From assembly GCA_046728935.1 (NCBI GenBank), contig JBKPFS010000118.1:1-18349 (forward strand): a stretch of DNA of 18,349 bases, in the 5' to 3' direction. A model generated the notes under the pieces. The model saw only the letters and a list, made by a program, of their open reading frames with translations, made no database searches and was not told the DNA's origin. Positions 7,183 to 14,108 of this stretch are shown piece after piece; position 1 is the stretch's first letter, and every line of letters starts with the position of its first letter. This DNA comes from DATAFO01 sp046728935 (lineage in GTDB: Bacteria; Actinomycetota; Thermoleophilia; Solirubrobacterales; 70-9). The position numbers and the translations under genes are program-made.

Positions 7183-7749
7183 ATGAGCGAGCTGAATGGC
7201 GACCGCAGCGCCTGGCTTCGTTGCTACCGCTGCTGGTCCACGCGGCTGGAGGCCCAGGTCCATTACGACGCGATCATCCGGGTCGATCCCGACTCGGGTG
7301 AGACCGCTGAACGAGTCGAGGAGGTGCAGGAGGCGGTGGTGCAGTGCCTCGACTGCATGCACGACCAGCCGCACCTGGCGGTCGAGGACGGGCACGTGGT
7401 GCCGGTCGAGGACCGCTGGGAGCGAATGGTGGCCGGGACGCCGTGGGTCGCGTCGTGCACCGTCACCGTCGACCAGGACACCGTCGAGACCTGCTCCGGA
7501 CCGGAGGCCGCTGACAGCCTCACCTACGCGGCGTTCGGCGATCAGGGCACGCGCGAGTTCTTCACCCACGTCCGCTTCCACAAGCACGACGAGGAGCGGA
7601 TCATCGTCCACCTCCTCGTGGAGCTCTACGCCCGGTCCGCGGAGGAGGCGACCGAGGTCCTGGAGACCGCCTCACGCGGCACCCTCGAGCTCACATCGCT
7701 CGCCGAGGAGTCACGCCCGCCGGCCCACGCGGCGGACGAGGCGCACTGA
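7183..7749 (+). CDS. Hypothetical protein with four-cysteine zinc-ribbon-like N-terminus
   Basis: This encodes 188 residues and the family is not recognised. The N-terminal 60 residues hold two CxxC pairs, C14/C17 in 'RCYRCW' and C55/C58 in 'QCLDCMH', separated by a beta-rich segment, a layout that would bind one zinc ion. The middle contains 'PWVASCTVTVDQDTVETCSG', and the C-terminal half ('FFTHVRFHKHDEERIIVHLLVELYA', split here by eye) looks like an alpha/beta sandwich. The start is ATG 7183, preceded both by GAGGGG and by a TACGCT -10-like box ending 8 nt upstream. Its stop TGA is shared with the start of the downstream universal stress protein as CTGA, so the two are an operon. Confidence 0.8.
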   Translation: MSELNGDRSAWLRCYRCWSTRLEAQVHYDAIIRVDPDSGETAERVEEVQEAVVQCLDCMHDQPHLAVEDGHVVPVEDRWERMVAGTPWVASCTVTVDQDTVETCSGPEAADSLTYAAFGDQGTREFFTHVRFHKHDEERIIVHLLVELYARSAEEATEVLETASRGTLELTSLAEESRPPAHAADEAH

Positions 7750-8186
7750 CCGCGTTCCGGAACATCCTTGTCGCGATCGACGGCTCGCCCACGGCGGATC
7801 GCGCCCTCGAGGCCGCGGGCGAGCTGGCGCAGGCATTGAACGCCCGCCTGACGATCATCTCCGTCTCCCCCGATGTGCCCGTGTACGCGAGCCGGGCGGG
7901 GGTCGACGTCGCGGCGCTGGACCGCGCCGCCGTGGAGGAGACGGATGGGTTGCTGCGCGACGCGGTCGACTCGCTGGCACCCAACCTCCCTGTGACCAGC
8001 GTGCTCAAGCACGGACACGCGGGCGAGCGCATCGTCGAGCAGATCGACGCGGGCGAGCACGACCTCCTGGTGATGGGCTCCCGCGGCCGCGGGCGGGTGA
8101 CCGCCAACCTCTTCGGCAGCGTCGGCGCCTACGTCCACTACCACTCCCGCGTGGCGATGCTTGTGATCCACCCCGATGACGAGTGA
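7746..8186 (+). CDS. Universal stress protein (UspA family, ATP-binding type), apparent CTG start
   Basis: This encodes 146 residues of the Usp fold. The first strand is 'RNILVAIDGSP' with the nucleotide-contacting Asp at 12, and the ATP motif G-x2-G-x9-G-S is visible as 'GSRGRGRVTANLFGS' (111-125). The last strand is 'AMLVIHP'. This frame has no ATG, GTG or TTG near the required N-terminus. The first standard start, a TTG at 7836, would remove the whole first strand, the nucleotide-contacting Asp and helix 1. CTG at 7746 overlaps the upstream TGA (CTGA), exactly where an ATGA coupling would lie, and a GAGG sits 4 nt before it. It probably acts as a cytoplasmic stress or nucleotide sensor; the partner is unknown. 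A sequencing error is the alternative. Confidence 0.87.
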   Translation: MTAFRNILVAIDGSPTADRALEAAGELAQALNARLTIISVSPDVPVYASRAGVDVAALDRAAVEETDGLLRDAVDSLAPNLPVTSVLKHGHAGERIVEQIDAGEHDLLVMGSRGRGRVTANLFGSVGAYVHYHSRVAMLVIHPDDE

Positions 8187-8356
8187 GCCGCCGGTGACGA
8201 TGGCGGAAGAGCGCGGCGACGATCGCCCGCACTAGACGCGCGACGCCCGGAATCCACGCGAGTCGTTGATTCCATCGGGCGACGTCGCGAGGTGCCACAT
8301 CTCCCGCGCCGGCACCGCGATGACCGCTCGACCGAGAGCACCGTCTCGTCGAGGGC
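8187..8356. other. Short intergenic region between convergent genes, no gene supported
   Basis: Only weak 5-bp inverted repeats are seen here (for example GGCGA-cga-TCGCC at 8215-8227). Open frames on the minus strand continue into the glycosidase gene in other frames and show no recognisable protein. A convincing terminator was not found. Confidence 0.5.
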
Positions 8357-9127
8357 CTAGACCGGGTCGAACGAGATCGCCGTCGCGATCGGGCGGCCGC
8401 CCACGATCTCGATCCCGTGCTCCTCGCGGGGGCGGTTGACGAGCCGGCCGTCCAGGACGAGCGACGCGGATCCGCCGCCGTCGAGGTTGATCGCGATCTC
8501 CGCGCCCAGCCCGCGCATCGCCCATGCGAGCTCACCCAACGTGAGTCCCGCCTCATCCGCGGCACGTCCCTCGCAGACGGCGGCGATGAGCGTCGAGCCC
8601 GACATGCCCAGGGCGGCGCGGGGGTAGCGGCCGATCGTGATGTCGGAATCGAACTGGGCGGCGCCGGCGGAGAACCCCTCGGGGTCCGCTCCATTGAGCA
8701 CGACCTCGCCACCGCTGACGAGCAGGGGACCGGCCTGGAGCAGGTCGCCCGGAGGGGCGGGGTGGATCTCGGTCCGCGGCGCGATCCGGACCGTGTGGCC
8801 AACGATGTGCACACAGGACCGAAGGGCATCCCAGGGCTCCTCGAACGGAACCGACTCCATGCGCCCGCCCTTGATCCGCAGCTCCCCGAGCGGAACGTTC
8901 GCCGGGCGCACGAAGAACCCGCCGACGATGGCGTCGACCCCCCGGTTCGCGCGACACCACGACGCGAGCGGCATCGAAGCCGGCAGGACGCGAATCCGCG
9001 GGACGACCTCGAAGAGCTCGAAGGCGGCCACGTGCAGCGTCGTGGCGCGGCCGTCTTCGAGGTCCAGTCGAAGCCGCTCGTGGCGATGCGCGTCGCGCGC
9101 CGGGGCGTGTAGTGGCTGGACGGGCAT
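8357..9127 (-). CDS. Phosphodiester glycosidase family protein (NAGPA/DUF2233-like)
   Basis: This encodes 256 residues with the blocks of the phosphodiester glycosidase domain in order. They are 'DAIVGGFFVRPANVPLGEL', then 'KGGRM', 'QAGPLLVSGGEVV', 'GRYPRAALGMS', 'TLIAAVCEGR' and the signature 'INLDGGGSAS' (213-222) followed by 'LVLDGRLVNRP'. The domain is named after the human mannose-6-phosphate uncovering enzyme, which removes N-acetylglucosamine from a phosphodiester. Bacterial members are usually exported and act on cell-wall or exopolysaccharide phosphodiesters. No signal peptide is visible, which is unusual; the true start could differ from the ATG at 9127, or the protein is cytoplasmic. 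It follows a glycosyltransferase by 52 bp on the same strand, consistent with glycan metabolism. Confidence 0.85.
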   Translation of the reverse strand: MPVQPLHAPARDAHRHERLRLDLEDGRATTLHVAAFELFEVVPRIRVLPASMPLASWCRANRGVDAIVGGFFVRPANVPLGELRIKGGRMESVPFEEPWDALRSCVHIVGHTVRIAPRTEIHPAPPGDLLQAGPLLVSGGEVVLNGADPEGFSAGAAQFDSDITIGRYPRAALGMSGSTLIAAVCEGRAADEAGLTLGELAWAMRGLGAEIAINLDGGGSASLVLDGRLVNRPREEHGIEIVGGRPIATAISFDPV

Positions 9128-9179
9128 TGGGGCCGTTCGGAGTTAGGGCCTATTACCCCTTACGGCGGACGAGGTTGCG

Positions 9180-10613
9180 TTACAAGCTCGTTACCGACGC
9201 AACGTGGCGCGTGGGGACGTGCCTGCGATCGACCGCCTCGTCGAGCACCCCGGCCACGAGGCCCGCCACGCGCGACCACGAGTAGCGTCCGCGCACCGCC
9301 TCCCGGGCGAGCCGGCCGCGACGCGCCCGCTCGGAGTCATCGTTGACCGCCTCGACGAGGGCGGCGCAGAGCGCCGCCTCGTCGTCGGGCGGGACCAGCC
9401 AGCCCGTGCGCCCATCCTCGACGATCGCCCGGGAGCCGAACGACTCAGCGGCGACGGCCGGAAGCCCGCAGGCCATTCCCTCGACCAGCGCCTGCCCGAA
9501 CTGCTCGCGGACGGACGGGAGCACGACCACATCCGAGGCCGCCAGGAAGGCCGGCAGCTGGTCATGCGGGTGCCACCCGGCGAGGAAGACATCATCGACC
9601 TGCGCACCAGCAATCGCGTCCGCGGGGTGCTCCCCCTCGTACTCGCCGGGATAGCCCCCGATGAGCACCAGCGCGGCAGGTCGCCGGAAGCGCGGCCGGG
9701 CCCGAGCGAACGCGCGGACGAGCAGCGGCACGCGCTTCACCTCCGTGAAGCGGCCGACGTAGGCGATCACGACGCCGTCGGCGAGCGCGCGGATCTGCCG
9801 CTCGTCGTAGGCGACGCTTCCCACGCCCCGGCCGGGGAGCGAGCCGAGGGGGGCATCGACGAGGTAGTGGCGCCAATGGCGGGCGCGATCGACGTGCAGC
9901 GGACGGAACCCCTCGTCGTCGTATCCATTCGGAATCGAGGCGAACGCGTCGCGCTCGAGCCCGAGGAGCGCGGACGAGCGGTCGACGGCGCCCGGCGCGA
10001 CGATGATTCGCTCGCAGCGCTCGGCCCAGCTCCGCATCCGCTCCGTCCACCGCTGCACGTACGCCCAACTCGACGGCGGATTGCTCGCGGCGCGCTCCAG
10101 CATCAGGAGCTCCGTGCCGTGGAGCTGGCCGACGACGGGCACGGAGGGGGCAACTCGCGCGGCGGCCTCGTTGATCGGCGTCAGATGGTGGAGGTGGAGC
10201 ACCTCGGCCGATGCGGCACCGGTGCGCTCGAGGATCCGCGCCCAGGCGGCGACATGACGCTCGTATTCGCGGTCATCCAGAGCCGCGACGACTCGATCCG
10301 GCGCGCCGGGGCGATCCTCGTAAGAGGGGTGGAGCGGAGCGCGGAGCGTCTCGGGTGGGGCCGATCGCGCATCGCGGAAGTCGACCTCCGCCGTGAAGTC
10401 CACCGGCGCGACTTCGAGCCCCGAATAGAAGGCGCGAGCGTCGGCGCTGTTCCCGAGATCGGCCCTCGATCCCGCGACGAGCCGGACACGCCAGCCGAAT
10501 CGCGGGAGATGCTCCCCGAGGCCGCGCGCGGCGTGGGCGGACCCCCCGCGGGGAAAGAACATCAACGCGCTCAACACGCGCCTGATCCCTCCATCTCGTT
10601 GGTTCCAGCCCAC
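9180..10613 (-). CDS. Glycosyltransferase family 4 (GT-B fold)
   Basis: This encodes 477 residues. The N-terminal Rossmann domain opens with 'ALMFFPRGGSAHAARGL', a glycine loop that contacts the sugar donor. The C-terminal domain contains 'VVIAYVGRFTEVKRVPLLVRA', 'VFLAGWHPHDQLPAFLAASD' and the E-x7-E motif with Glu370 and Glu378 ('EQFGQALVEG'), typical of retaining GT4 transferases that use nucleotide sugars. Acceptor and sugar are unknown. The GTG at 10613 is 6 nt after a TAGATT -10 box and fits a leaderless start. An internal GTG at 10577 has a GGAGGG upstream and would remove 12 residues without harming the fold, so the start is uncertain. The amidase gene ends 9 nt upstream. Confidence 0.9.
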   Translation of the reverse strand: MGWNQRDGGIRRVLSALMFFPRGGSAHAARGLGEHLPRFGWRVRLVAGSRADLGNSADARAFYSGLEVAPVDFTAEVDFRDARSAPPETLRAPLHPSYEDRPGAPDRVVAALDDREYERHVAAWARILERTGAASAEVLHLHHLTPINEAAARVAPSVPVVGQLHGTELLMLERAASNPPSSWAYVQRWTERMRSWAERCERIIVAPGAVDRSSALLGLERDAFASIPNGYDDEGFRPLHVDRARHWRHYLVDAPLGSLPGRGVGSVAYDERQIRALADGVVIAYVGRFTEVKRVPLLVRAFARARPRFRRPAALVLIGGYPGEYEGEHPADAIAGAQVDDVFLAGWHPHDQLPAFLAASDVVVLPSVREQFGQALVEGMACGLPAVAAESFGSRAIVEDGRTGWLVPPDDEAALCAALVEAVNDDSERARRGRLAREAVRGRYSWSRVAGLVAGVLDEAVDRRHVPTRHVASVTSL

Positions 10614-10622
10614 GACTTGAAT

Positions 10623-11771
10623 CTAGCCGCCAGCCCGTCGCATCAAACGCTCGAGTAGCTCCCCGGCGGCGAGGACGAGTGCGTCCCGCCCAGGAGCGGC
10701 GACGATCTGCGCCGAAGCCGGCAACCCGTGCTCGGCCGTGCCGCACGGGAGCCCGAGCGCGGGAGCCCCGACCGCGTTGAACGGGAAGGTGAAGCGGATC
10801 AGCAGGTCACGGACCTCGAGGTCATCCACGTCCGCAGGGGGCGGAACCAGCGGGAGCGTGGGCGTGAGCAGGAGGTCCACCTCTTCGAGCAGGGCGGCGA
10901 GGCGCTCGCGATACTCGTCGCGACGGCGCACCGCCGCCGCGTAGTCCGCGTCGGTGAGCGCGAGGCATTGCTCGATCTTGGTTGCGACGTTCGCCCCGTA
11001 GGCGTCGCGGTGCTCCGCGAAGAGCTCGGCGTGTGTCTCGGCGACCTCTCGCCTGAACACGGGCCCGATCCCATCCGCGAGCGGGGCGACCACGCGCTCG
11101 GTTCGCGGGAGGGTCGCGGCGACCTCCTCAACGCGGGCGGCCACCAGCGGCGCGGCGTGCTCCACCCACGCGAGGCCGATCACGACCTCGTCGAGCGAGT
11201 CCATCGGCGGGCGCCAGTCGTGATCCGGCGCGAGGGCCCACATCATCTCGGCGCACGTCCTGACGTCTCGCGCCATCGGCCCGGCGTGGTCGAAGCTGGC
11301 CGCCAGCGGAAAGCAGCCGTCGAGCGGCACCAAGCCGAAGCTGGGCTTGAAGCCAACTCCGCCGCAGCACGCCGCGGGGATGCGAAGCGAGCCGCCGGAG
11401 TCGGTCCCGAGCGCTCCCTCGACCTCCTCGAGCACCAGCGCCGCGGCGTTGCCGCCGCTCGACCCACCCGGAGTACGGCCAGGGAACGCCGGGTTGGGCA
11501 CGTCGCCGAAGTGGGGGTTCTGCGACGTGATCCCGTAGGCGAACTCGTGGAGGTTCGTCTTGCCCACGTTCGACCAACCCGCCGCCTCCAGGCGGCGCAC
11601 GGCCTCGGCCGTCCGCCTGGGAACGTGCTCAGCGAAGATCGCCGACCCGTACGTGGTCGTGAGGCCGGCGGTGTCGAAGAGGTCCTTGACCCCGAGCCGC
11701 CGGCCGGCCGGCGGAGGCTCCGGGCGCGCCAGGAAGACGCCCTCCGGGACCTCGGTCTCGACCGTCTCCAC
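10623..11771 (-). CDS. Amidase (amidase-signature family)
   Basis: This encodes 382 residues from a GTG 2 nt after the stop of a 45-residue ORF. It hydrolyses an amide bond with a Ser-cisSer-Lys triad. All three residues are visible: Lys29 in 'GVKDLFDT', Ser104 in 'GGSSGG' (102-107) and Ser128 in 'GTDSGGSLRIPA'. The two serines are 24 residues apart, as in characterised members. The protein is shorter than typical amidases or GatA (about 450-490) and lacks most of the N-terminal helices before the Lys. The frame is open further upstream, but that stretch is the shadow of two other genes. Substrate unknown; a tRNA amidotransferase role is unlikely without GatB/GatC neighbours. It is co-oriented with the MaoC hydratase. 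Confidence 0.87.
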   Translation of the reverse strand: METVETEVPEGVFLARPEPPPAGRRLGVKDLFDTAGLTTTYGSAIFAEHVPRRTAEAVRRLEAAGWSNVGKTNLHEFAYGITSQNPHFGDVPNPAFPGRTPGGSSGGNAAALVLEEVEGALGTDSGGSLRIPAACCGGVGFKPSFGLVPLDGCFPLAASFDHAGPMARDVRTCAEMMWALAPDHDWRPPMDSLDEVVIGLAWVEHAAPLVAARVEEVAATLPRTERVVAPLADGIGPVFRREVAETHAELFAEHRDAYGANVATKIEQCLALTDADYAAAVRRRDEYRERLAALLEEVDLLLTPTLPLVPPPADVDDLEVRDLLIRFTFPFNAVGAPALGLPCGTAEHGLPASAQIVAAPGRDALVLAAGELLERLMRRAGG

Positions 11772-11773
11772 GC

Positions 11774-11911
11774 TCAGGCCGCGTCCAGCTGGCTCACGTT
11801 GCGCTCGCCGAGCGTCAGCGCAGTGAGGAAGATCTTCGCCCCCGGGCCAAGCGTGGGGCCGAGGCGCGCCAGGGTGGCCGCGTACCGACCCGTCGCAAGC
11901 ACCCTCGACAC
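11774..11911 (-). CDS. 45-residue unannotated small protein between hydratase and amidase
   Basis: The frame starts at GTG 11911, 14 nt after the hydratase stop, with GAGGGA as a plausible ribosome-binding site, and ends at TGA 11774-11776, two bases before the amidase GTG. It begins VSRVLATGRYAATLARLG and ends 'FLTALTLGERNVSQLDAA'. Nearly all codons end in G or C, as in neighbouring real genes. The composition is that of an amphipathic helical peptide with a central Gly-Pro turn and no transmembrane segment. Nothing is recognised by homology. The tight spacing on both sides argues for a real, translationally coupled gene. A remnant of a larger protein is the main alternative. Confidence 0.6.
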   Translation of the reverse strand: MSRVLATGRYAATLARLGPTLGPGAKIFLTALTLGERNVSQLDAA

Positions 11912-11925
11912 GGAATTCCCTCGCC

Positions 11926-12471
11926 TCAGTCGACGTCGCCCTCTGCCGTCGGCGCATCGCCGTCCGGCTGCCTTGGAACGAGCACCGAGCGCTTGAACTC
12001 GGCCACCAGCTCGCCGGTCTGCTTGTAGACGCGGGTGTGCACCTTGACCACGCCACGATCGGGCTTCGACTGCGAGGGGCGGACCTCGAGCACCTCCGAC
12101 TCGCAGTAGAGGGTGTCCCCGTGGAAGACCGGGGCCGGATGAGAGAGGTCCTCCGTCGCGAGATTCGCGATCGCCTTGCCGGAGACGTCTCCGACCGTCA
12201 TCCCGACCGCGAGCGAGTAGACAAGCGGCCCCACCACGACGTTTCGGCCCTGCTGCGACTCGGCGGCGTACACGTCGTTGATGTGGAGCGGGTGGTGGTT
12301 CATGGTCAGAAGGCAGAAGAGGTGGTCGTCCGCCTCCGTGACGGTCTTCGCGGGCCAGTGCTTGTAGACGGCACCGACCTCGAACTCCTCCAGGTAGCGG
12401 CCGTACTGGCGCGCCCCCGACGCCTCCCGGCCCGCCTGGTCGGTGGTCAGCTCATGTGTTTCGTCGTTCAT
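11926..12471 (-). CDS. MaoC-family hot-dog hydratase, candidate mesaconyl-CoA hydratase
   Basis: This encodes 181 residues with one MaoC-type hot-dog domain. 'KTVTEADDHLFCLLTMNHHPLH' spans the hydratase-2 region, but in the catalytic loop the usual GDxNPLH reads 'MNHHPLH', so the conserved Asp is Asn58 while His63 is kept. 'GPLVYSLAVGMTVG' and 'HPAPVFHGDTLYCESEVLE' (111-129) are typical of the subgroup found beside CitE-type lyases in actinobacteria. The assignment as mesaconyl-CoA hydratase comes from context with ecm and mcl. The characterised proteobacterial Mch is about twice as long, so this is inference. The ATG at 12471 is chosen; an in-frame extension to 12588 has no family support. 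The start lies directly after a hairpin that contains a -10 box. Confidence 0.85.
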   Translation of the reverse strand: MNDETHELTTDQAGREASGARQYGRYLEEFEVGAVYKHWPAKTVTEADDHLFCLLTMNHHPLHINDVYAAESQQGRNVVVGPLVYSLAVGMTVGDVSGKAIANLATEDLSHPAPVFHGDTLYCESEVLEVRPSQSKPDRGVVKVHTRVYKQTGELVAEFKRSVLVPRQPDGDAPTAEGDVD

Positions 12472-12472
12472 G

Positions 12473-12495
12473 GGCGCGGGATCGTAACCCGCGCC
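12473..12495. promoter_or_regulatory. Dyad with embedded -10 box immediately upstream of the hydratase start
   Basis: GGCGCGGG and CCCGCGCC are perfect 8-bp arms around the 7-bp centre ATCGTAA (plus strand). On the minus strand the centre reads TTACGAT, so TACGAT can serve as -10, ending 9 nt before the ATG at 12471. The element could be a repressor site covering the -10. If transcription starts upstream, it could be a hairpin masking the start codon. Confidence 0.45.
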
Positions 12496-12631
12496 GGTCC
12501 TCTTAGCCGCTCCAGGCGTACGCCCCCCGAGCACCGGACCTGGTCTCGAACTCGAGCGGCATGTCGGGTTCACCCCACTCAGAGCCACTCGGGGCGAGGT
12601 CCGCCTTCACGAAGCCGCGGTCCCCCGCGCG

Positions 12632-13738
12632 TCAAGTGCCCTCGACGAGCTCGACCTCGAGGCCCTCGAAGCGCCCCACGTCGGCCACCTCGGCCTCGAT
12701 CGCCGCGTGCAGCTCCGGCTCCAGGTCCGGAAGCGAGACCTCGAGCCGACCCCGCCTGCGAGCCACGCGCCAGCCGCCCACCACCAGGCCGTCGTGGACG
12801 ATCACCGGGCGAATCCAGCCGCCCCCGCCCTCCTTCACCGCTTTGACGCGGCGTGCTGGCACCGCGAACCCGCGGTCCTCGTACCCGAGGAGATAGGTGT
12901 CGAAGGCGCCGAGCAGGCGGACCTGCCCCGTGCGCGGCAGCCTGGCCGGCTTCCCCCGAAGCGACAGCAGGACCTCCTCCCCCATCCTCGTCTCGACGAG
13001 CTCGTCCGCGATCGCATCGAGGCCCGACCTGACCTCGCGCAGGCCCAGCCCCGACCAGTAGGCGAGGTCGCGATCTGTCCCGGGGCCGAATCCCCCCAAG
13101 TAGCGGCGGGCGAGCTCGGCGAGCGCGGCGTCGCTGTCGAACCGGGGCGACTTGCCGAGCCAATCCTCGCGCCGGACCAGGCATGTGCTGGCGCCGCGAT
13201 CGGGGCCCAGGCAGGCGATCCCCGAGGTAACCGCGCAGATCATCACGTGCAGGCGGGTCTGGGTGTTGAGCTCGATCCCGCCGGCCGCGACCCGCTCGGC
13301 GACCTCGCTTCGCGTCAACGGACCGTCGCTGTCGAGCGCCCGCCCGACGACTTGGAGCGCACTTTCCTGATCGTCGGCCGGCATCCCGAGCTGGCCCAGC
13401 CGCCGCCGCGACCAGCGCTCGATCCCGGGCTCGAAGAGGGGCAGCATCCAACTCGAGTCCTCGGTCGGGATCAGGTGCATCGTCATCCGCATCACCCAGG
13501 TGCGAAGCAGCGAGCGCTCATCGGTCCGCGCCCGCTCGACCTCGGCCGCGCTCAGCCGGCGGCTGCGCGACCGAAACGACAGCCCGGCCGCAAACTGGTC
13601 CTGAGCCTGGATGCCCGCCGTCGCCCTCGCCACCTCGACCGGGTGGGTGACCGCCGTCGGTCGGTGCAGGAGCTGCGCCGCGGCCCGGCGCCGGCGCAGC
13701 CGCTCGACGTCGATGACGCGCGCGCCGCCCGCCGGCAA
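12632..13738 (-). CDS. Winged-helix DNA-binding protein, AlkZ/YcaQ-like (DNA glycosylase superfamily)
   Basis: This encodes 368 residues. It matches the winged-helix 'HTH_42' family that includes the AlkZ/YcaQ DNA glycosylases, which remove alkylated bases or unhook crosslinks. Supporting blocks are 'LLHRPTAVTHPVEVARATAG', the QxQ motif 'IQAQDQ' (Gln44, Gln46; catalytic in AlkZ), 'LLRTWVMRMTMHLIPTED', 'DLAYWSGLGLREVRSGL', 'RLLGAFDTYLLGYEDR' and the C-terminal 'GGWIRPVIVHDGLVVGGWR'. It starts at TTG 13738, 4 nt after the stop of the SCP2-like gene, so it is probably translated by coupling. Many family members are annotated only as winged-helix DNA-binding proteins, so glycosylase activity is inferred. 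There is no visible link to CoA metabolism. Confidence 0.85.
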   Translation of the reverse strand: MPAGGARVIDVERLRRRRAAAQLLHRPTAVTHPVEVARATAGIQAQDQFAAGLSFRSRSRRLSAAEVERARTDERSLLRTWVMRMTMHLIPTEDSSWMLPLFEPGIERWSRRRLGQLGMPADDQESALQVVGRALDSDGPLTRSEVAERVAAGGIELNTQTRLHVMICAVTSGIACLGPDRGASTCLVRREDWLGKSPRFDSDAALAELARRYLGGFGPGTDRDLAYWSGLGLREVRSGLDAIADELVETRMGEEVLLSLRGKPARLPRTGQVRLLGAFDTYLLGYEDRGFAVPARRVKAVKEGGGGWIRPVIVHDGLVVGGWRVARRRGRLEVSLPDLEPELHAAIEAEVADVGRFEGLEVELVEGT

Positions 13739-13742
13739 CTCG

Positions 13743-14108
13743 TCAGTGGGCCTTCTTGAGCTGGGAGCGCGCCATCTGGCGCTCGACCACCTGGCCGATC
13801 AGCCTCAGCACGTTGGGGTCGCCCGAGGCCTTGATGTGGCCGTGCTCGTACGCCTCGCGCCAGTCGCGGATCCTGCCGTCGGCGACGAGCTCGTTGAAAT
13901 GCGAGCGCGGGATCGAGACCTCGATCCGGGCGTCCTCGGGCTCGGACTTGGTGATCTCCGGGCCCGGAACGCGGACGCGAAACACCTGCACGTCGCCGCG
14001 ACCGCGCAGCTCGAGACGGAGAATCAGCTTGAGCTTCGCCAGGGCCGGCACCTCGACCGTGATGTTGCGGTAGGCGATCGAGATCAGCTCGCGGGCGCCC
14101 TGAGCCAT
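13743..14108 (-). CDS. Small SCP2-like (sterol carrier-type) protein
   Basis: This encodes 121 residues. The C-terminal half, with 'ARIEVSIPRSHFNELVADG', 'DWREAYEHGHIKASGDPNVL' and a final amphipathic helix, follows the SCP2 pattern of strand, helix, then 'G.IK..GD' and a helix. SCP2-type domains bind acyl-CoA or other lipids. The N-terminal half is beta-rich ('AYRNITVEVPALAKLKLILR'). Its ATG overlaps the stop of the acyl-CoA dehydrogenase (TGATG), so the two are translationally coupled. A role in carrying or buffering the dehydrogenase's acyl-CoA substrate is reasonable but inferred. The similarity is weak, and an unrelated alpha/beta fold is possible. Confidence 0.75.
   Translation of the reverse strand: MAQGARELISIAYRNITVEVPALAKLKLILRLELRGRGDVQVFRVRVPGPEITKSEPEDARIEVSIPRSHFNELVADGRIRDWREAYEHGHIKASGDPNVLRLIGQVVERQMARSQLKKAH

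Noticed and set aside
8187..8356. Short minus-strand frames, for example one reading WNQRLAWIPGVARLV
   Set aside because: There is no ribosome-binding site with a sensible length, no family match, and competing open frames overlap. Not enough to call a gene.
9178..9194. CGTTAC-AAGCT-CGTTAC direct repeat
   Set aside because: It lies across the last codons and stop of the glycosyltransferase. Two copies of six bases are too little to claim a functional site.
11772..12056. Extension of the amidase to an ATG-like start within the hydratase gene
   Set aside because: It would overlap both the 45-residue ORF and the hydratase C-terminus in another frame, and the added residues (Ser/Arg-rich) do not resemble amidases.
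12472..12495. tRNA T-arm-like sequence GCGGG-TTACGAT-CCCGC upstream of the hydratase
   Set aside because: The loop does not fit the TTCRANY consensus and no acceptor, D or anticodon arm can be folded around it. It is better explained as a promoter dyad.
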